Assembly (NCBI GenBank): GCA_002310995.1
Contig: DBYV01000016.1
Span: 1 to 21,740 of the forward strand
Length of the DNA: 21,740 nt
Direction of reading: 5' to 3'
Source of the DNA: a bacterium UBP6_UBA1177
Lineage (GTDB): Bacteria > UBP6 > UBA1177
The notes below the pieces were generated by a model, which was given only the letters and a program-made list of their open reading frames with translations, made no database searches and was not told where the DNA came from. This document shows positions 13,479 through 20,736 of the stretch, in pieces. Position numbers and translations under genes: made by a program. Position 1 is the first letter of the stretch. Each line of letters starts with the position of its first letter.

Positions 13479-15233
13479 TTAAACAAGTTTTGCAAGTATT
13501 TTATAAAAAGGAGCGATAAGAGTCTGCGGAGCATCAATAGTTCTCATGTATTCGATCTTCATTTCCAAGGAATCACGGATCAAATCTTTGTATATCGGAT
13601 CGGCTGAGAATTTCAAGGTGTCGTAAACTGTGTCAAAATCTTTCTTGACATTTTTGAAGGTTCCTTTGTCAGGAAGATAGAAACCAGGAAGAGCCTTCCA
13701 TTCTTTCCACGAAATATCATTTCTGGCAATCTTAGTATAGACTGAAAGGATAATTTCGTCTGCAAGCAAATCCTGAACGTTTTCACTGTAAGGTGCTGTA
13801 TTTACAATGATAAGTTTGAATTTTCCTTTTTTTGCGATCTTGTTGAAGATTTCAATTTCGCTCTCTACATCCCATGTTGCATCTGAGTTGCCGCCAGGGA
13901 TAACTTTTGAATCGGAGCAACAGTCGCATTCTGTGGTGTATGAGAACCACATCGAAGTTGCGAGGTCGGTGTCTTTGATCATCGTTACAGGAGGAAGACA
14001 ACCGTCATTGACCATGAGGACTACGTATTCCGGCATCGGAAAATCCTTATCTTCCTGTTTAAGCAGGGTGTGGATTTTTGCGTTTGGTGAGAGCATCGGG
14101 TTGAGGATAAACTCTTTTTTATCTTCAGCAGTCTTTACGAGTGCCAAATTTTCTGCGGAGATGATTCCCGGAGTCTCTTTTGATCCAGCTATTACGCTGT
14201 CGATCGAGCCGAAGCCGTTTCTTCCGAAGTTTACAAGGAATTTCTTTTTATTCTGAGAAGAAGCAATAAGAAGAAGTCCGGAATCGCCGCTTGTAGTAAC
14301 GGAAATCTCTTCGCCTTTTGCGGTTGGTTCAGCAGCGTGTACATTAAGGCCGAAGAAACTTCTTTCGTCTTCGCAGCAGGAAACTGTCATGAAAGTAGTG
14401 GAAGATGTATCGCTCTTTTTATTGACAGTCTTTTTGACCGATATTGTTTTAGCGGTTCCGTTTACCGGAAGGAAATCGCCGTTGCCAGCCTCTACAGCAG
14501 TGTTCCAAGCCAGAACTTTTACGGCTTTTCTGATTTCAGAAAAGTTCTTTGCGCCAAGCAGGAAAGCGGTGTTTGTTTCGGTATCATAAATCATCATGAG
14601 TCTTTCAGGCTCATCTTCGGTTTCGTTATGGGCTTTGGATTTCCAGTAAAGCCACTCTTCGTTTTCCCATTCCGGATAGCAGACGATTCTTATCGAAGGC
14701 ATATCGAATTTGCGACTTTTTGCATAATTTTTTGAAGTTTTGTCGTCGATCGGGTAGTAGTGGATTGCAGTGTCGAGAAGCAGTTTCGGGAACTGAGCCG
14801 GAGCGGTTATATCAATTTTGCAGTTGAAATCGGGGTTGTCGGTGAGGTAAACGGAATGGAGGAGCATTTCACGCTGGATAAGATCATAAGAAGCTCTCCT
14901 GATTATGTCGAGAAGTTCTTCTCTTTCATCTGCAGAATCAGGATTTGTTATAGCTTCTTCTGTTGTCGGAACTATTTTTACGAACCAGTCGGTTTCGCAG
15001 GTGTCTTCACCAGTGAAATTAGAGATAACGTTTGCATTTTCCGGAAAGTTTTCATCGATTTTCGGCATCGTCTGGTTTGAAAAAACTGCACTCGTCTGCT
15101 GCATAGCCGCAGAGTAAAGGTCTTTTACGGAAACTGCCGAAGTTGCAGGCGCGTTCATGATTGTAAGAGCTAAAGCCTGAATTTCTGAAACGTTTTTTCT
15201 TGTTCCGGCTTCAATGAAATCTACTGTACTCAT
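13479..15233 (-). CDS. PEP-carboxykinase-like protein lacking the P-loop (probable pseudoenzyme)
   Basis: 584 aa. No close family was certain at first sight, but several stretches follow ATP-type PEP carboxykinase (PckA) in order. DNPDFNCKIDI (132-142) resembles the NPDTRLSVRF region. FMTVSCCEDERSFFGLN (281-297) matches the segment leading into FFGLSGTGKTT. YVVLMVNDGCLPPVTMI (403-419) matches IFLTADAFGVLPPVSRL, and LIIVNT (474-479) matches YLVNTG. After FFGLN, however, the P-loop GTGKTT is replaced by VHAAEPTAKG, and the kinase-2 Asp motif is not visible. If the match holds, the protein keeps a PEPCK-like fold without ATP-dependent catalysis. GGGAG lies 9 nt before the ATG, behind its own candidate promoter. 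Cysteine pairs (C286-C287, and C436, C438, C439) are notable. Confidence is for the gene; the family call is about 0.5. Confidence 0.85.
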   Translation of the reverse strand: MSTVDFIEAGTRKNVSEIQALALTIMNAPATSAVSVKDLYSAAMQQTSAVFSNQTMPKIDENFPENANVISNFTGEDTCETDWFVKIVPTTEEAITNPDSADEREELLDIIRRASYDLIQREMLLHSVYLTDNPDFNCKIDITAPAQFPKLLLDTAIHYYPIDDKTSKNYAKSRKFDMPSIRIVCYPEWENEEWLYWKSKAHNETEDEPERLMMIYDTETNTAFLLGAKNFSEIRKAVKVLAWNTAVEAGNGDFLPVNGTAKTISVKKTVNKKSDTSSTTFMTVSCCEDERSFFGLNVHAAEPTAKGEEISVTTSGDSGLLLIASSQNKKKFLVNFGRNGFGSIDSVIAGSKETPGIISAENLALVKTAEDKKEFILNPMLSPNAKIHTLLKQEDKDFPMPEYVVLMVNDGCLPPVTMIKDTDLATSMWFSYTTECDCCSDSKVIPGGNSDATWDVESEIEIFNKIAKKGKFKLIIVNTAPYSENVQDLLADEIILSVYTKIARNDISWKEWKALPGFYLPDKGTFKNVKKDFDTVYDTLKFSADPIYKDLIRDSLEMKIEYMRTIDAPQTLIAPFYKILAKLV

Positions 15234-15279
15234 CTTTTTAATCTCCCTAAATTGTCAGACAAATTCAAAAAAACGGTGG

Positions 15280-15307
15280 ATCATACTAAAAAATATGAAA
15301 ATATCAA
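15280..15307 (-). promoter_or_regulatory. Candidate promoter for the PEPCK-like gene and downstream genes
   Basis: Minus strand: TTGATA (15307-15302), 16-bp spacer, TATGAT (15285-15280), about 40 bp before the ATG at 15233. It would split the six-gene run into two transcription units. No hairpin terminator is seen in 15241-15320. Confidence 0.5.
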
Positions 15308-15320
15308 ATATAATAGGAAA

Positions 15321-16298
15321 TTATTTTTTTCCGTTTTTCAATTTGATGGTATTTTTTCCTTCGGTGTTTTTTTCTTCGGAATGCCGGGGAGTTTTCTGCT
15401 TGTCTGATGTCTGAAAGTTTTGCAGAGATTCCGTAAGTTTCCCACGGATGAAGTAAAAGTCGTTTCCGCTTATTTCTTCGTGTGTAAGGTCAAAAGTAGT
15501 TGTCATTATTGCGAGGTATAGAAAAACGCACAGACCGATGACGATCAAAGTTCTGAAAGTGTATATTGCTATGGAATTCAGGAGCTTGTCTTTAAGTAAA
15601 AAGCTTGGGAAGGACCACTTTTTGTCGATGAAGTCAGTAACAGCGATAGCGAAGAATTTCAGGTAATCAGAGTCGGCGGTAATGGCATTGTGAAGGAACG
15701 ACTGGTTCGGTTTTAGGTATGTTGTTCCGCTGCATGTGCTTATCTCTGAATAGAGCGAAGAGTTAACTTCTTTAACTGCTGCGCGGTTTTCTTCAATCAA
15801 AGTGCTTATTGGTTTCAGTTGGGTGACAGATATAGGCCTGACTCCGTGGACAGAATCAACCTTGGTTTTTATTTCGAAACTGTAGTTGCCATCGGTTTCG
15901 AGCATGGCGTTTATGACGTTTATCCGCATCGCGAGACTGATGACTTTTGAGTAGAGCAACATAGAGACAAAACCTTCGTCAATCAGCATTTCGAGGATAG
16001 TTTTCATCGCCTTGCTTTTCTGTTTTTCGCAGGCAAGCAGCTTTTCGCGGGAGATAAAACCGGAATATTTGATGATGTCGAGGACGGTTTTATCCATGGT
16101 TATTTTCTTATTTGAAGAATAAATCAGCGAACCCTTTACAAAATAAAAGTAGTATTCGTTCCGCATCACTTTAAGTTTTAGTATTCCGGTGAGTCCCTGA
16201 ATAGAAGCTTCAGTAAGAACATCAATCAGTTTTTTATCGCGGATTTCTCCGGCGAATGCAATTTTGGCGACTGATTTTTGAATTATTGCAACCGGCAT
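15321..16298 (-). CDS. DUF4388 (PATAN) domain protein with C-terminal membrane anchor
   Basis: 325 aa. The N-terminal part (about 14-140) fits DUF4388/PATAN: AGEIRDKKLIDVLTEAS, GLTGILKLK and FYFVKGSLIYSSN, followed by a helical region. PATAN domains occur in bacterial signalling proteins, often beside receiver or gliding-motility components. A variable middle segment (150-240) precedes one membrane helix (about 245-265, TLIVIGLCVFLYLAIM) and a basic tail of about 60 residues. There is no signal peptide, so the PATAN domain is probably cytoplasmic and the tail outside. The ATG at 16298 overlaps the stop of the preceding gene (TGATG) with AGGAGAG in front; the ATG at 16343 is inside that gene. 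Coupling suggests a partner of the polytopic TPR protein. Confidence 0.82.
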   Translation of the reverse strand: MPVAIIQKSVAKIAFAGEIRDKKLIDVLTEASIQGLTGILKLKVMRNEYYFYFVKGSLIYSSNKKITMDKTVLDIIKYSGFISREKLLACEKQKSKAMKTILEMLIDEGFVSMLLYSKVISLAMRINVINAMLETDGNYSFEIKTKVDSVHGVRPISVTQLKPISTLIEENRAAVKEVNSSLYSEISTCSGTTYLKPNQSFLHNAITADSDYLKFFAIAVTDFIDKKWSFPSFLLKDKLLNSIAIYTFRTLIVIGLCVFLYLAIMTTTFDLTHEEISGNDFYFIRGKLTESLQNFQTSDKQKTPRHSEEKNTEGKNTIKLKNGKK

Positions 16299-18055
16299 CA
16301 ATCTCTCCTGACAGCAAATAAAGCTCTTATTACTGAAATGCAATAAATGAGTAAATCTATTGAAATTATTGCAGTTCTTATAAGAAAACTGTCGGTTTTG
16401 TCAACGACGAGCCCCATTGTATTCATAAAATATACAAGCGTTATTGTAAGTGGAACAGCGAGACAGAGTGCCCCGGAAAATGTTTTGTCTATAAACAGCA
16501 GACCACCGCCTGGAATCGTAAATGTGAGTATGTTCATGATTATGGACCTGCGTCTGAAAAAGCTTTCTCTTCTGGCTTCATAGATTTCACGTTCACCGCG
16601 TTTGAATAAAGTGTAATCGGCTTTCATGAGTTTGCAGACTGCGCAGACATCGTTGCCGCCAACGTTGCATTTGGAACACATTATGTTACCGCATTCGAGG
16701 CATCTTGAAAGTTTGAAAGATCCTAAATAGCAGTATTTCAGAATTATAATAAAGAGATAAAATAGAAGGGCTGAAATAATGTAAATTGCTGAATTTATAA
16801 TGTTTCTGTCGCTTGCTGCTACATTTCCGTAAGAGAGATAACGCCAGATAACAGCGGGATTCGAGAAATATAGGGAAGGGTAGTAGAATGATTCAGAGGG
16901 AGCGGAATAAATAAGTTTCTTTTCAAGTTTTGAACTCTCTTCCCTGAAACCTGTTTCGTCTAAAACTTTTGAAAGATTATATCCTATTTTAGGATTGCCG
17001 GAATTTTCGTAAGCCTCTCTTAAGTAAGGAAGAGCCTCTTTATGGTTTCCATTCGAAGCAAGAGCAACGCCGAGAGCGTTGAAAAGCATTGTCTTTATCT
17101 CTGGAACCTCTACTGAAGAAAGTTCTTTTTTTAAGTTGAAAGCCGCACGGCTGAAGTTTCCATTGTAAAGAAAAATAAAACCTTTTGCCATATAGGCTCC
17201 CGGCTGGGAAAGGTCAATATTTTCTTCAGGCATAAGATCAGGGGATACAACAGCAAGAAGATGATTGTAAGCGACATTCTGATCATACTGGCTTGCTTTT
17301 TGTTTTTCCGCAGTCATTGATACTGCCGAAGTCAATATGAAGAAAAAGACTGCAATATGGAGCATCAATTTTTCAGCACGTGTTCCAAGGTCTCCGAAAA
17401 ATATTAAAAAAGGTATTAACAGAAATACCATGTTGTTGAAATTGCCGGCTACAAGCCACATTGAAACAAAAAAAGTGATCAGAAGACCTATTCCGTAAAA
17501 TTTCGAGAAACCAACGATATGTTTGTATTTGTGAACTGCAAGGCCAGTATATTTAAGGAACATTATTCCAATTAATATTGCAAAAAATATAAGGCATATT
17601 GCTGACAGTTTTCCAATAAAGAGATAAATTACCGAATCCGAGAAGGCAAAACGGAGAGAACGGTCAGCTGCTTTAAAAAAATGAGTGATTATTTTGTCTG
17701 GTCGTGTAGGAGCGAAGTGAAAGAGGCGGACAAGATAGTGATGATGTATTTCAGGAAGGTCATCTGAAAACTTAACTGCAAGATCTGCTGCCGCAAGCTG
17801 CATTTCTGGAGCGGCATTTTCAGTAGTCTTTATGAGGTAAAGTGAACACCCAAAGCAGTTGGGAATATTGGATTCCCGCATTTTTGAAAGATAGGGGGTA
17901 GCGGCTTTGACAAGAATTTCAGGAGATTCACTTACAAGAGCATTGTTTACATCCGATATGAATTCTTTGTTGCTGAAGGCATTGATGTGCAGAGTTTCGG
18001 CAGAAAGAGAGAAAATGAAAAATAAAAACGAAAAAATAAGAGATATTTTTTTCAT
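16298..18055 (-). CDS. Polytopic membrane protein with TPR-like region and cytoplasmic-type zinc ribbon
   Basis: 585 aa. A signal peptide or first helix (1-19, ...FIFSLSA) leads to a soluble domain (20-140), four membrane helices (about 143-167, 186-204, 209-224 and 229-246), a TPR-like helical region (about 285-380, e.g. YMAKGFIFLYNGNFSRAAFNLKKEL and LGVALASNGNHKEALPYLREAYE), another helix (420-442), a zinc ribbon with three CxxC pairs (CLEC 452-455, CSKC 460-463, CAVC 471-474) and two or three further helices to the end. I took the second ATG (18055) because GGAGG is too close to the first (18058). Architecture is seen directly; the role is unknown. It is the first gene of the six-gene minus-strand run and is coupled to the PATAN protein. 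Confidence 0.85.
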   Translation of the reverse strand: MKKISLIFSFLFFIFSLSAETLHINAFSNKEFISDVNNALVSESPEILVKAATPYLSKMRESNIPNCFGCSLYLIKTTENAAPEMQLAAADLAVKFSDDLPEIHHHYLVRLFHFAPTRPDKIITHFFKAADRSLRFAFSDSVIYLFIGKLSAICLIFFAILIGIMFLKYTGLAVHKYKHIVGFSKFYGIGLLITFFVSMWLVAGNFNNMVFLLIPFLIFFGDLGTRAEKLMLHIAVFFFILTSAVSMTAEKQKASQYDQNVAYNHLLAVVSPDLMPEENIDLSQPGAYMAKGFIFLYNGNFSRAAFNLKKELSSVEVPEIKTMLFNALGVALASNGNHKEALPYLREAYENSGNPKIGYNLSKVLDETGFREESSKLEKKLIYSAPSESFYYPSLYFSNPAVIWRYLSYGNVAASDRNIINSAIYIISALLFYLFIIILKYCYLGSFKLSRCLECGNIMCSKCNVGGNDVCAVCKLMKADYTLFKRGEREIYEARRESFFRRRSIIMNILTFTIPGGGLLFIDKTFSGALCLAVPLTITLVYFMNTMGLVVDKTDSFLIRTAIISIDLLIYCISVIRALFAVRRD

Positions 18056-18076
18056 CATTCCTCCAAAAACAGGAGG

Positions 18077-18105
18077 GATATACCACAATCCGGAACTCTT
18101 ATCAA
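18077..18105 (-). promoter_or_regulatory. Candidate promoter for the TPR/zinc-ribbon gene
   Basis: Minus strand: TTGATA (18105-18100), 17-bp spacer, TATATC (18082-18077). The start site would be near 18070, giving a leader of only about 15 nt that still holds GGAGG. Confidence 0.5.
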
Positions 18106-18123
18106 TTTTTATTTATTTATGAG

Positions 18124-18151
18124 TTGCTTTTTTATTTTGACTTCCTATAAT
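18124..18151 (+). promoter_or_regulatory. Candidate promoter for argF
   Basis: TTGCTT (18124-18129), 16-bp spacer, perfect TATAAT (18146-18151). The start site would be about 30 bp before the ATG at 18190. I see no ARG-box-like palindrome. The region 18056-18189 carries this and the opposing promoter, back to back. Confidence 0.5.
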
Positions 18152-18189
18152 TCCGCGTTTTTTGTTTAACCTTATTTTTGGAGGAAAAA

Positions 18190-19188
18190 ATGGCTGTTAA
18201 TCTTAAAGGAAGAAACTTTCTGACACTTAAAGACTTTACACCGGAAGAAATCCGTTACCTTCTTGATCTTGCTCATAATCTTAAAGCTAAGAAAAGAGCT
18301 GGCATCAAAGGCGATCTTCTCGCTGGAAAAAACATTGTCCTTCTTTTCGAAAAAACTTCGACAAGAACCCGCTGCGCATTTGAAGTAGGCGCTATGGACG
18401 AAGGCGCTGGCGTAACTTTCCTCGGCTCGAACGACAGTCAGATGGGCAAAAAAGAGTCCATCGAAGACACCGCTAAAGTTCTCGGCAGAATGTTCGACGG
18501 CATCGAGTTCCGCGGATTCAAACAGGAAACAGTTGAAACTCTCGCTAAATATGCAGGCGTTCCGGTTTGGAACGGTCTTACCGACCTTTATCACCCGACA
18601 CAGATTCTTGCGGACTTCCTCACCATCGAAGAACACGTCGCTAAACCTCTCAACAAAGTGAAATTTGTTTACTGCGGCGATGCAAGAAACAACATGGGCA
18701 ACAGCCTTATGATCGGTGCGGCTAAAATGGGAATGCACTTCGTTTCATGCGCTCCGAAGGCTCTCTGGCCCGACAAAAATCTCGTTAAGGAGATGAAGGA
18801 AGTCGCTAAGGAAACAGGCGCTGTAATCGAGTTCTCCGAAGATCCGATGAAAGCTGTAAAAGACGCAGACGTCATCTACACAGACGTTTGGGTATCGATG
18901 GGCGAAGAAGCTCTTTTCGAACAGAGAATCAAACAGCTTAAGGCTTACCAGGTAAATATGAAGATGATAAAGGCTACCGGCAATCCGGACGTCATTTTCC
19001 TTCACTGCCTTCCGAGCTTCCACGACCTCAACACGAAAGTCGGCAAAGAGATTTTCGACAAGTTCGGCATCAAAGAGATGGAAGTCACCGACGAAGTCTT
19101 CAGAAGCAGATACTCCAAAGTTTTCGACGAAGCAGAAAACAGAATGCACACGATCAAAGCGGTTATGTGCGCTACGATCGGAAAATAA
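18190..19188 (+). CDS. argF: Ornithine carbamoyltransferase
   Basis: 332 aa, normal length. It joins carbamoyl phosphate and ornithine to give citrulline in arginine synthesis, or works in reverse in the arginine deiminase pathway; cytoplasmic trimer. Motifs: STRTR (57-61) for carbamoyl phosphate, HPTQ (135-138), SMGEE (236-240, the ornithine-binding SMG loop) and HCLP (272-275) with the catalytic cysteine C273. A strong GGAGG sits 6 nt before the ATG at 18190; the in-frame ATG at 18178 overlaps that site. Codon use is biased to ATC, TTC, GGC and CTC/CTT, as in highly expressed genes. No other arg or arc gene is nearby, so anabolic (argF/argI) versus catabolic (arcB) use cannot be decided. 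Confidence 0.96.
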   Translation: MAVNLKGRNFLTLKDFTPEEIRYLLDLAHNLKAKKRAGIKGDLLAGKNIVLLFEKTSTRTRCAFEVGAMDEGAGVTFLGSNDSQMGKKESIEDTAKVLGRMFDGIEFRGFKQETVETLAKYAGVPVWNGLTDLYHPTQILADFLTIEEHVAKPLNKVKFVYCGDARNNMGNSLMIGAAKMGMHFVSCAPKALWPDKNLVKEMKEVAKETGAVIEFSEDPMKAVKDADVIYTDVWVSMGEEALFEQRIKQLKAYQVNMKMIKATGNPDVIFLHCLPSFHDLNTKVGKEIFDKFGIKEMEVTDEVFRSRYSKVFDEAENRMHTIKAVMCATIGK

Positions 19189-19198
19189 CAATTTAAAT

Positions 19199-19240
19199 CG
19201 TAACGGCGTTGCGTCGTGACGTCGTTACGTCATATTTTTT
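19199..19240. terminator. Strong hairpin between argF and the MATE gene, probable two-way terminator
   Basis: 19199-19229 folds into a stem of up to 14 pairs (CGTAACG at one end, CGTTACG at the other, with three G-T pairs inside) and a 3-base loop. On the plus strand TCATATTTTTT follows (19230-19240). On the minus strand the flank is ATTTAAATTGTTATTTT. The two genes converge on it: argF ends 10 bp before and the MATE stop lies at 19232-19230. Confidence 0.7.
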
Positions 19241-20558
19241 CCATAGTGATTTTAACTGTCGCGTGGTAGATGAAAAACGCAACAATACTTGTTGTCGAAA
19301 TCGCTGCGAAAATGCCTGTGACATCCGCGATTTTACCGCCCAGCCAGACTGCCGGAATCAGCATAAGGATTGTTCTCATGAAGTTGAGCATTGTCGAGCG
19401 TACGGGTTTATGAAGTCCGTTGATTACGTTGACGCACATGATCGAGGACCCGATTGCCGGGAAGGCAAGTCCGTTGATGAGCATATATTCCATTATATAC
19501 TTGAGGACGACCGGATCTTCGGTGAACATCGAGGCGATATTCCGGCGGAAGAGAATAAAAATAAGCATCATGAAGGAGCCCCAGCAGAGCGAGAAAAGTT
19601 CGGATATTTTGAGCGCTTTTTTCACGCGGTCGATCCTTGCCGCGCCGTAATTCTGCCCGGTGAAGGGAAGGAGGACGCTCGAAAGCGAGAAAACACCTAC
19701 GAGAAGAAGCGAATCAATTTTTATACCGGCTCCGAGAGAAGCTACAGCTTCGTCACCGTAACCAGCGGTAATTCTTGTAACTATTGCGTTTGAAATCGGC
19801 ATCAGCATGAGCGAAAGCGATGTCGGAATTCCGAGCCAGAGGACTTTTTTCCACGAACTGAAAATTACCGGAAGTTTAAGTTCCGAAAAATCGAACATTT
19901 TCATTCTGAACTGCATGAAACTTACGACGAGAACTGCACTCACGATTTTGGCTATCATTGTGGCCAAAGCTGCTCCTTCAATTCCCATTCGCGGAAAAAT
20001 CCAGACTCCGAAAATGAGGAGCGGGTCAAGAATGACGTTTATCACTACGACTGTCAGCATGATGAGACCAGGCGTTTTCGTGTCTCCGGTGGCTCTGATC
20101 TCATTGTCAATGACGGCTGGAACAGCCCCGACCGGCATTCCGTAGCAGCAGATTCTCATGTATCTGAGAACGAGCTCGAGTGTTTCGCCTTTTGCGCCGA
20201 GTGCACTGAAAATCGGCCTTATCGTGAGAAGTCCTGCAATTCCGAAAAAAGTTCCGAGGCAGATTATGAGGAAAAGGCTGTCGGTTGAAATCCGCTTGAC
20301 TTCAGGAAAGTTTTTCTGTCCGATTGCACGGGAAATTACTGCGCTCGTACCTAGTCCGATGCCGAAAAGAAAGTGGTTGACGAGCATGACGACCGGGAAA
20401 GTGTAGCTCATTGCGGCAAGTTCGAGTGTTCCCAGTTTGGAAACAAAATATGTGTCGGTCAGGTTGAAAGCCGTCATCGCGATGTGGCCGATGAGCATGC
20501 CCAGAGCCATGTCAAGCAGGATTTTCGGAATCGAACCTTCAGTGATGTTTTTCTTCAT
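19230..20558 (-). CDS. MATE family multidrug/toxin efflux transporter
   Basis: 442 aa, about twelve membrane helices in two similar halves, the usual MATE size. These inner-membrane proteins export cationic drugs or metabolites using a Na+ or H+ gradient. The N-terminus fits the family: GSIPKILLDMALGMLIGHIAMTAFNLTDTYFVSKLGTLELAAMS, then FGIGLGTSAVISRAIGQKN. The second half repeats it with LWLGIPTSLSLMLMPISNAIVTRI and LPFTGQNYGAARIDRVKKAL. GGTGG lies a few bases before the ATG. It converges with argF and is divergent from the glutamate dehydrogenase gene. The substrate cannot be predicted. Confidence 0.93.
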   Translation of the reverse strand: MKKNITEGSIPKILLDMALGMLIGHIAMTAFNLTDTYFVSKLGTLELAAMSYTFPVVMLVNHFLFGIGLGTSAVISRAIGQKNFPEVKRISTDSLFLIICLGTFFGIAGLLTIRPIFSALGAKGETLELVLRYMRICCYGMPVGAVPAVIDNEIRATGDTKTPGLIMLTVVVINVILDPLLIFGVWIFPRMGIEGAALATMIAKIVSAVLVVSFMQFRMKMFDFSELKLPVIFSSWKKVLWLGIPTSLSLMLMPISNAIVTRITAGYGDEAVASLGAGIKIDSLLLVGVFSLSSVLLPFTGQNYGAARIDRVKKALKISELFSLCWGSFMMLIFILFRRNIASMFTEDPVVLKYIMEYMLINGLAFPAIGSSIMCVNVINGLHKPVRSTMLNFMRTILMLIPAVWLGGKIADVTGIFAAISTTSIVAFFIYHATVKITMEKI

Positions 20559-20648
20559 AAGACCACCAAAAACAAAAAACCGCGGAAGTTAGCACGGAAA
20601 AGGTGAATGTGCAAATTTTAAGGAATAAAAAAATTTTTTGGTTTTTAT

Positions 20649-20677
20649 TTGACTAAGTAATTTTTATTACTTATAAG
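20649..20677 (+). promoter_or_regulatory. Candidate promoter with palindromic spacer, glutamate dehydrogenase gene
   Basis: TTGACT (20649-20654), 17-bp spacer, TATAAG (20672-20677). The palindrome TAAGTAAT-TTTT-ATTACTTA (20654-20673), 8-bp perfect arms, fills the spacer and just overlaps both boxes. A/T tracts upstream (20626-20648) could act as an UP element. The start site would be near 20684, about 50 nt before the ATG at 20737. This is the best promoter match in the 178-bp gap between the MATE and dehydrogenase genes. Confidence 0.6.
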
Positions 20678-20736
20678 GCGTCGATTTATGTTCATTGGGG
20701 TTTGTTTTTTTAATCCTTTTTTTTATGGAGGTTTAT

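Noticed and set aside
18055..18076. Hairpin CCTCC-N7-GGAGG hiding the ribosome site of the TPR/zinc-ribbon gene
   Set aside because: If the candidate promoter at 18077-18105 is used, transcription starts near 18070, after the CCTCC arm, so the hairpin would not form in the mRNA. It has only five pairs.
20559..20648. Promoter for the MATE gene
   Set aside because: TTGCAC at about the right distance has only a poor -10 partner (TAACTT), so no site is called.
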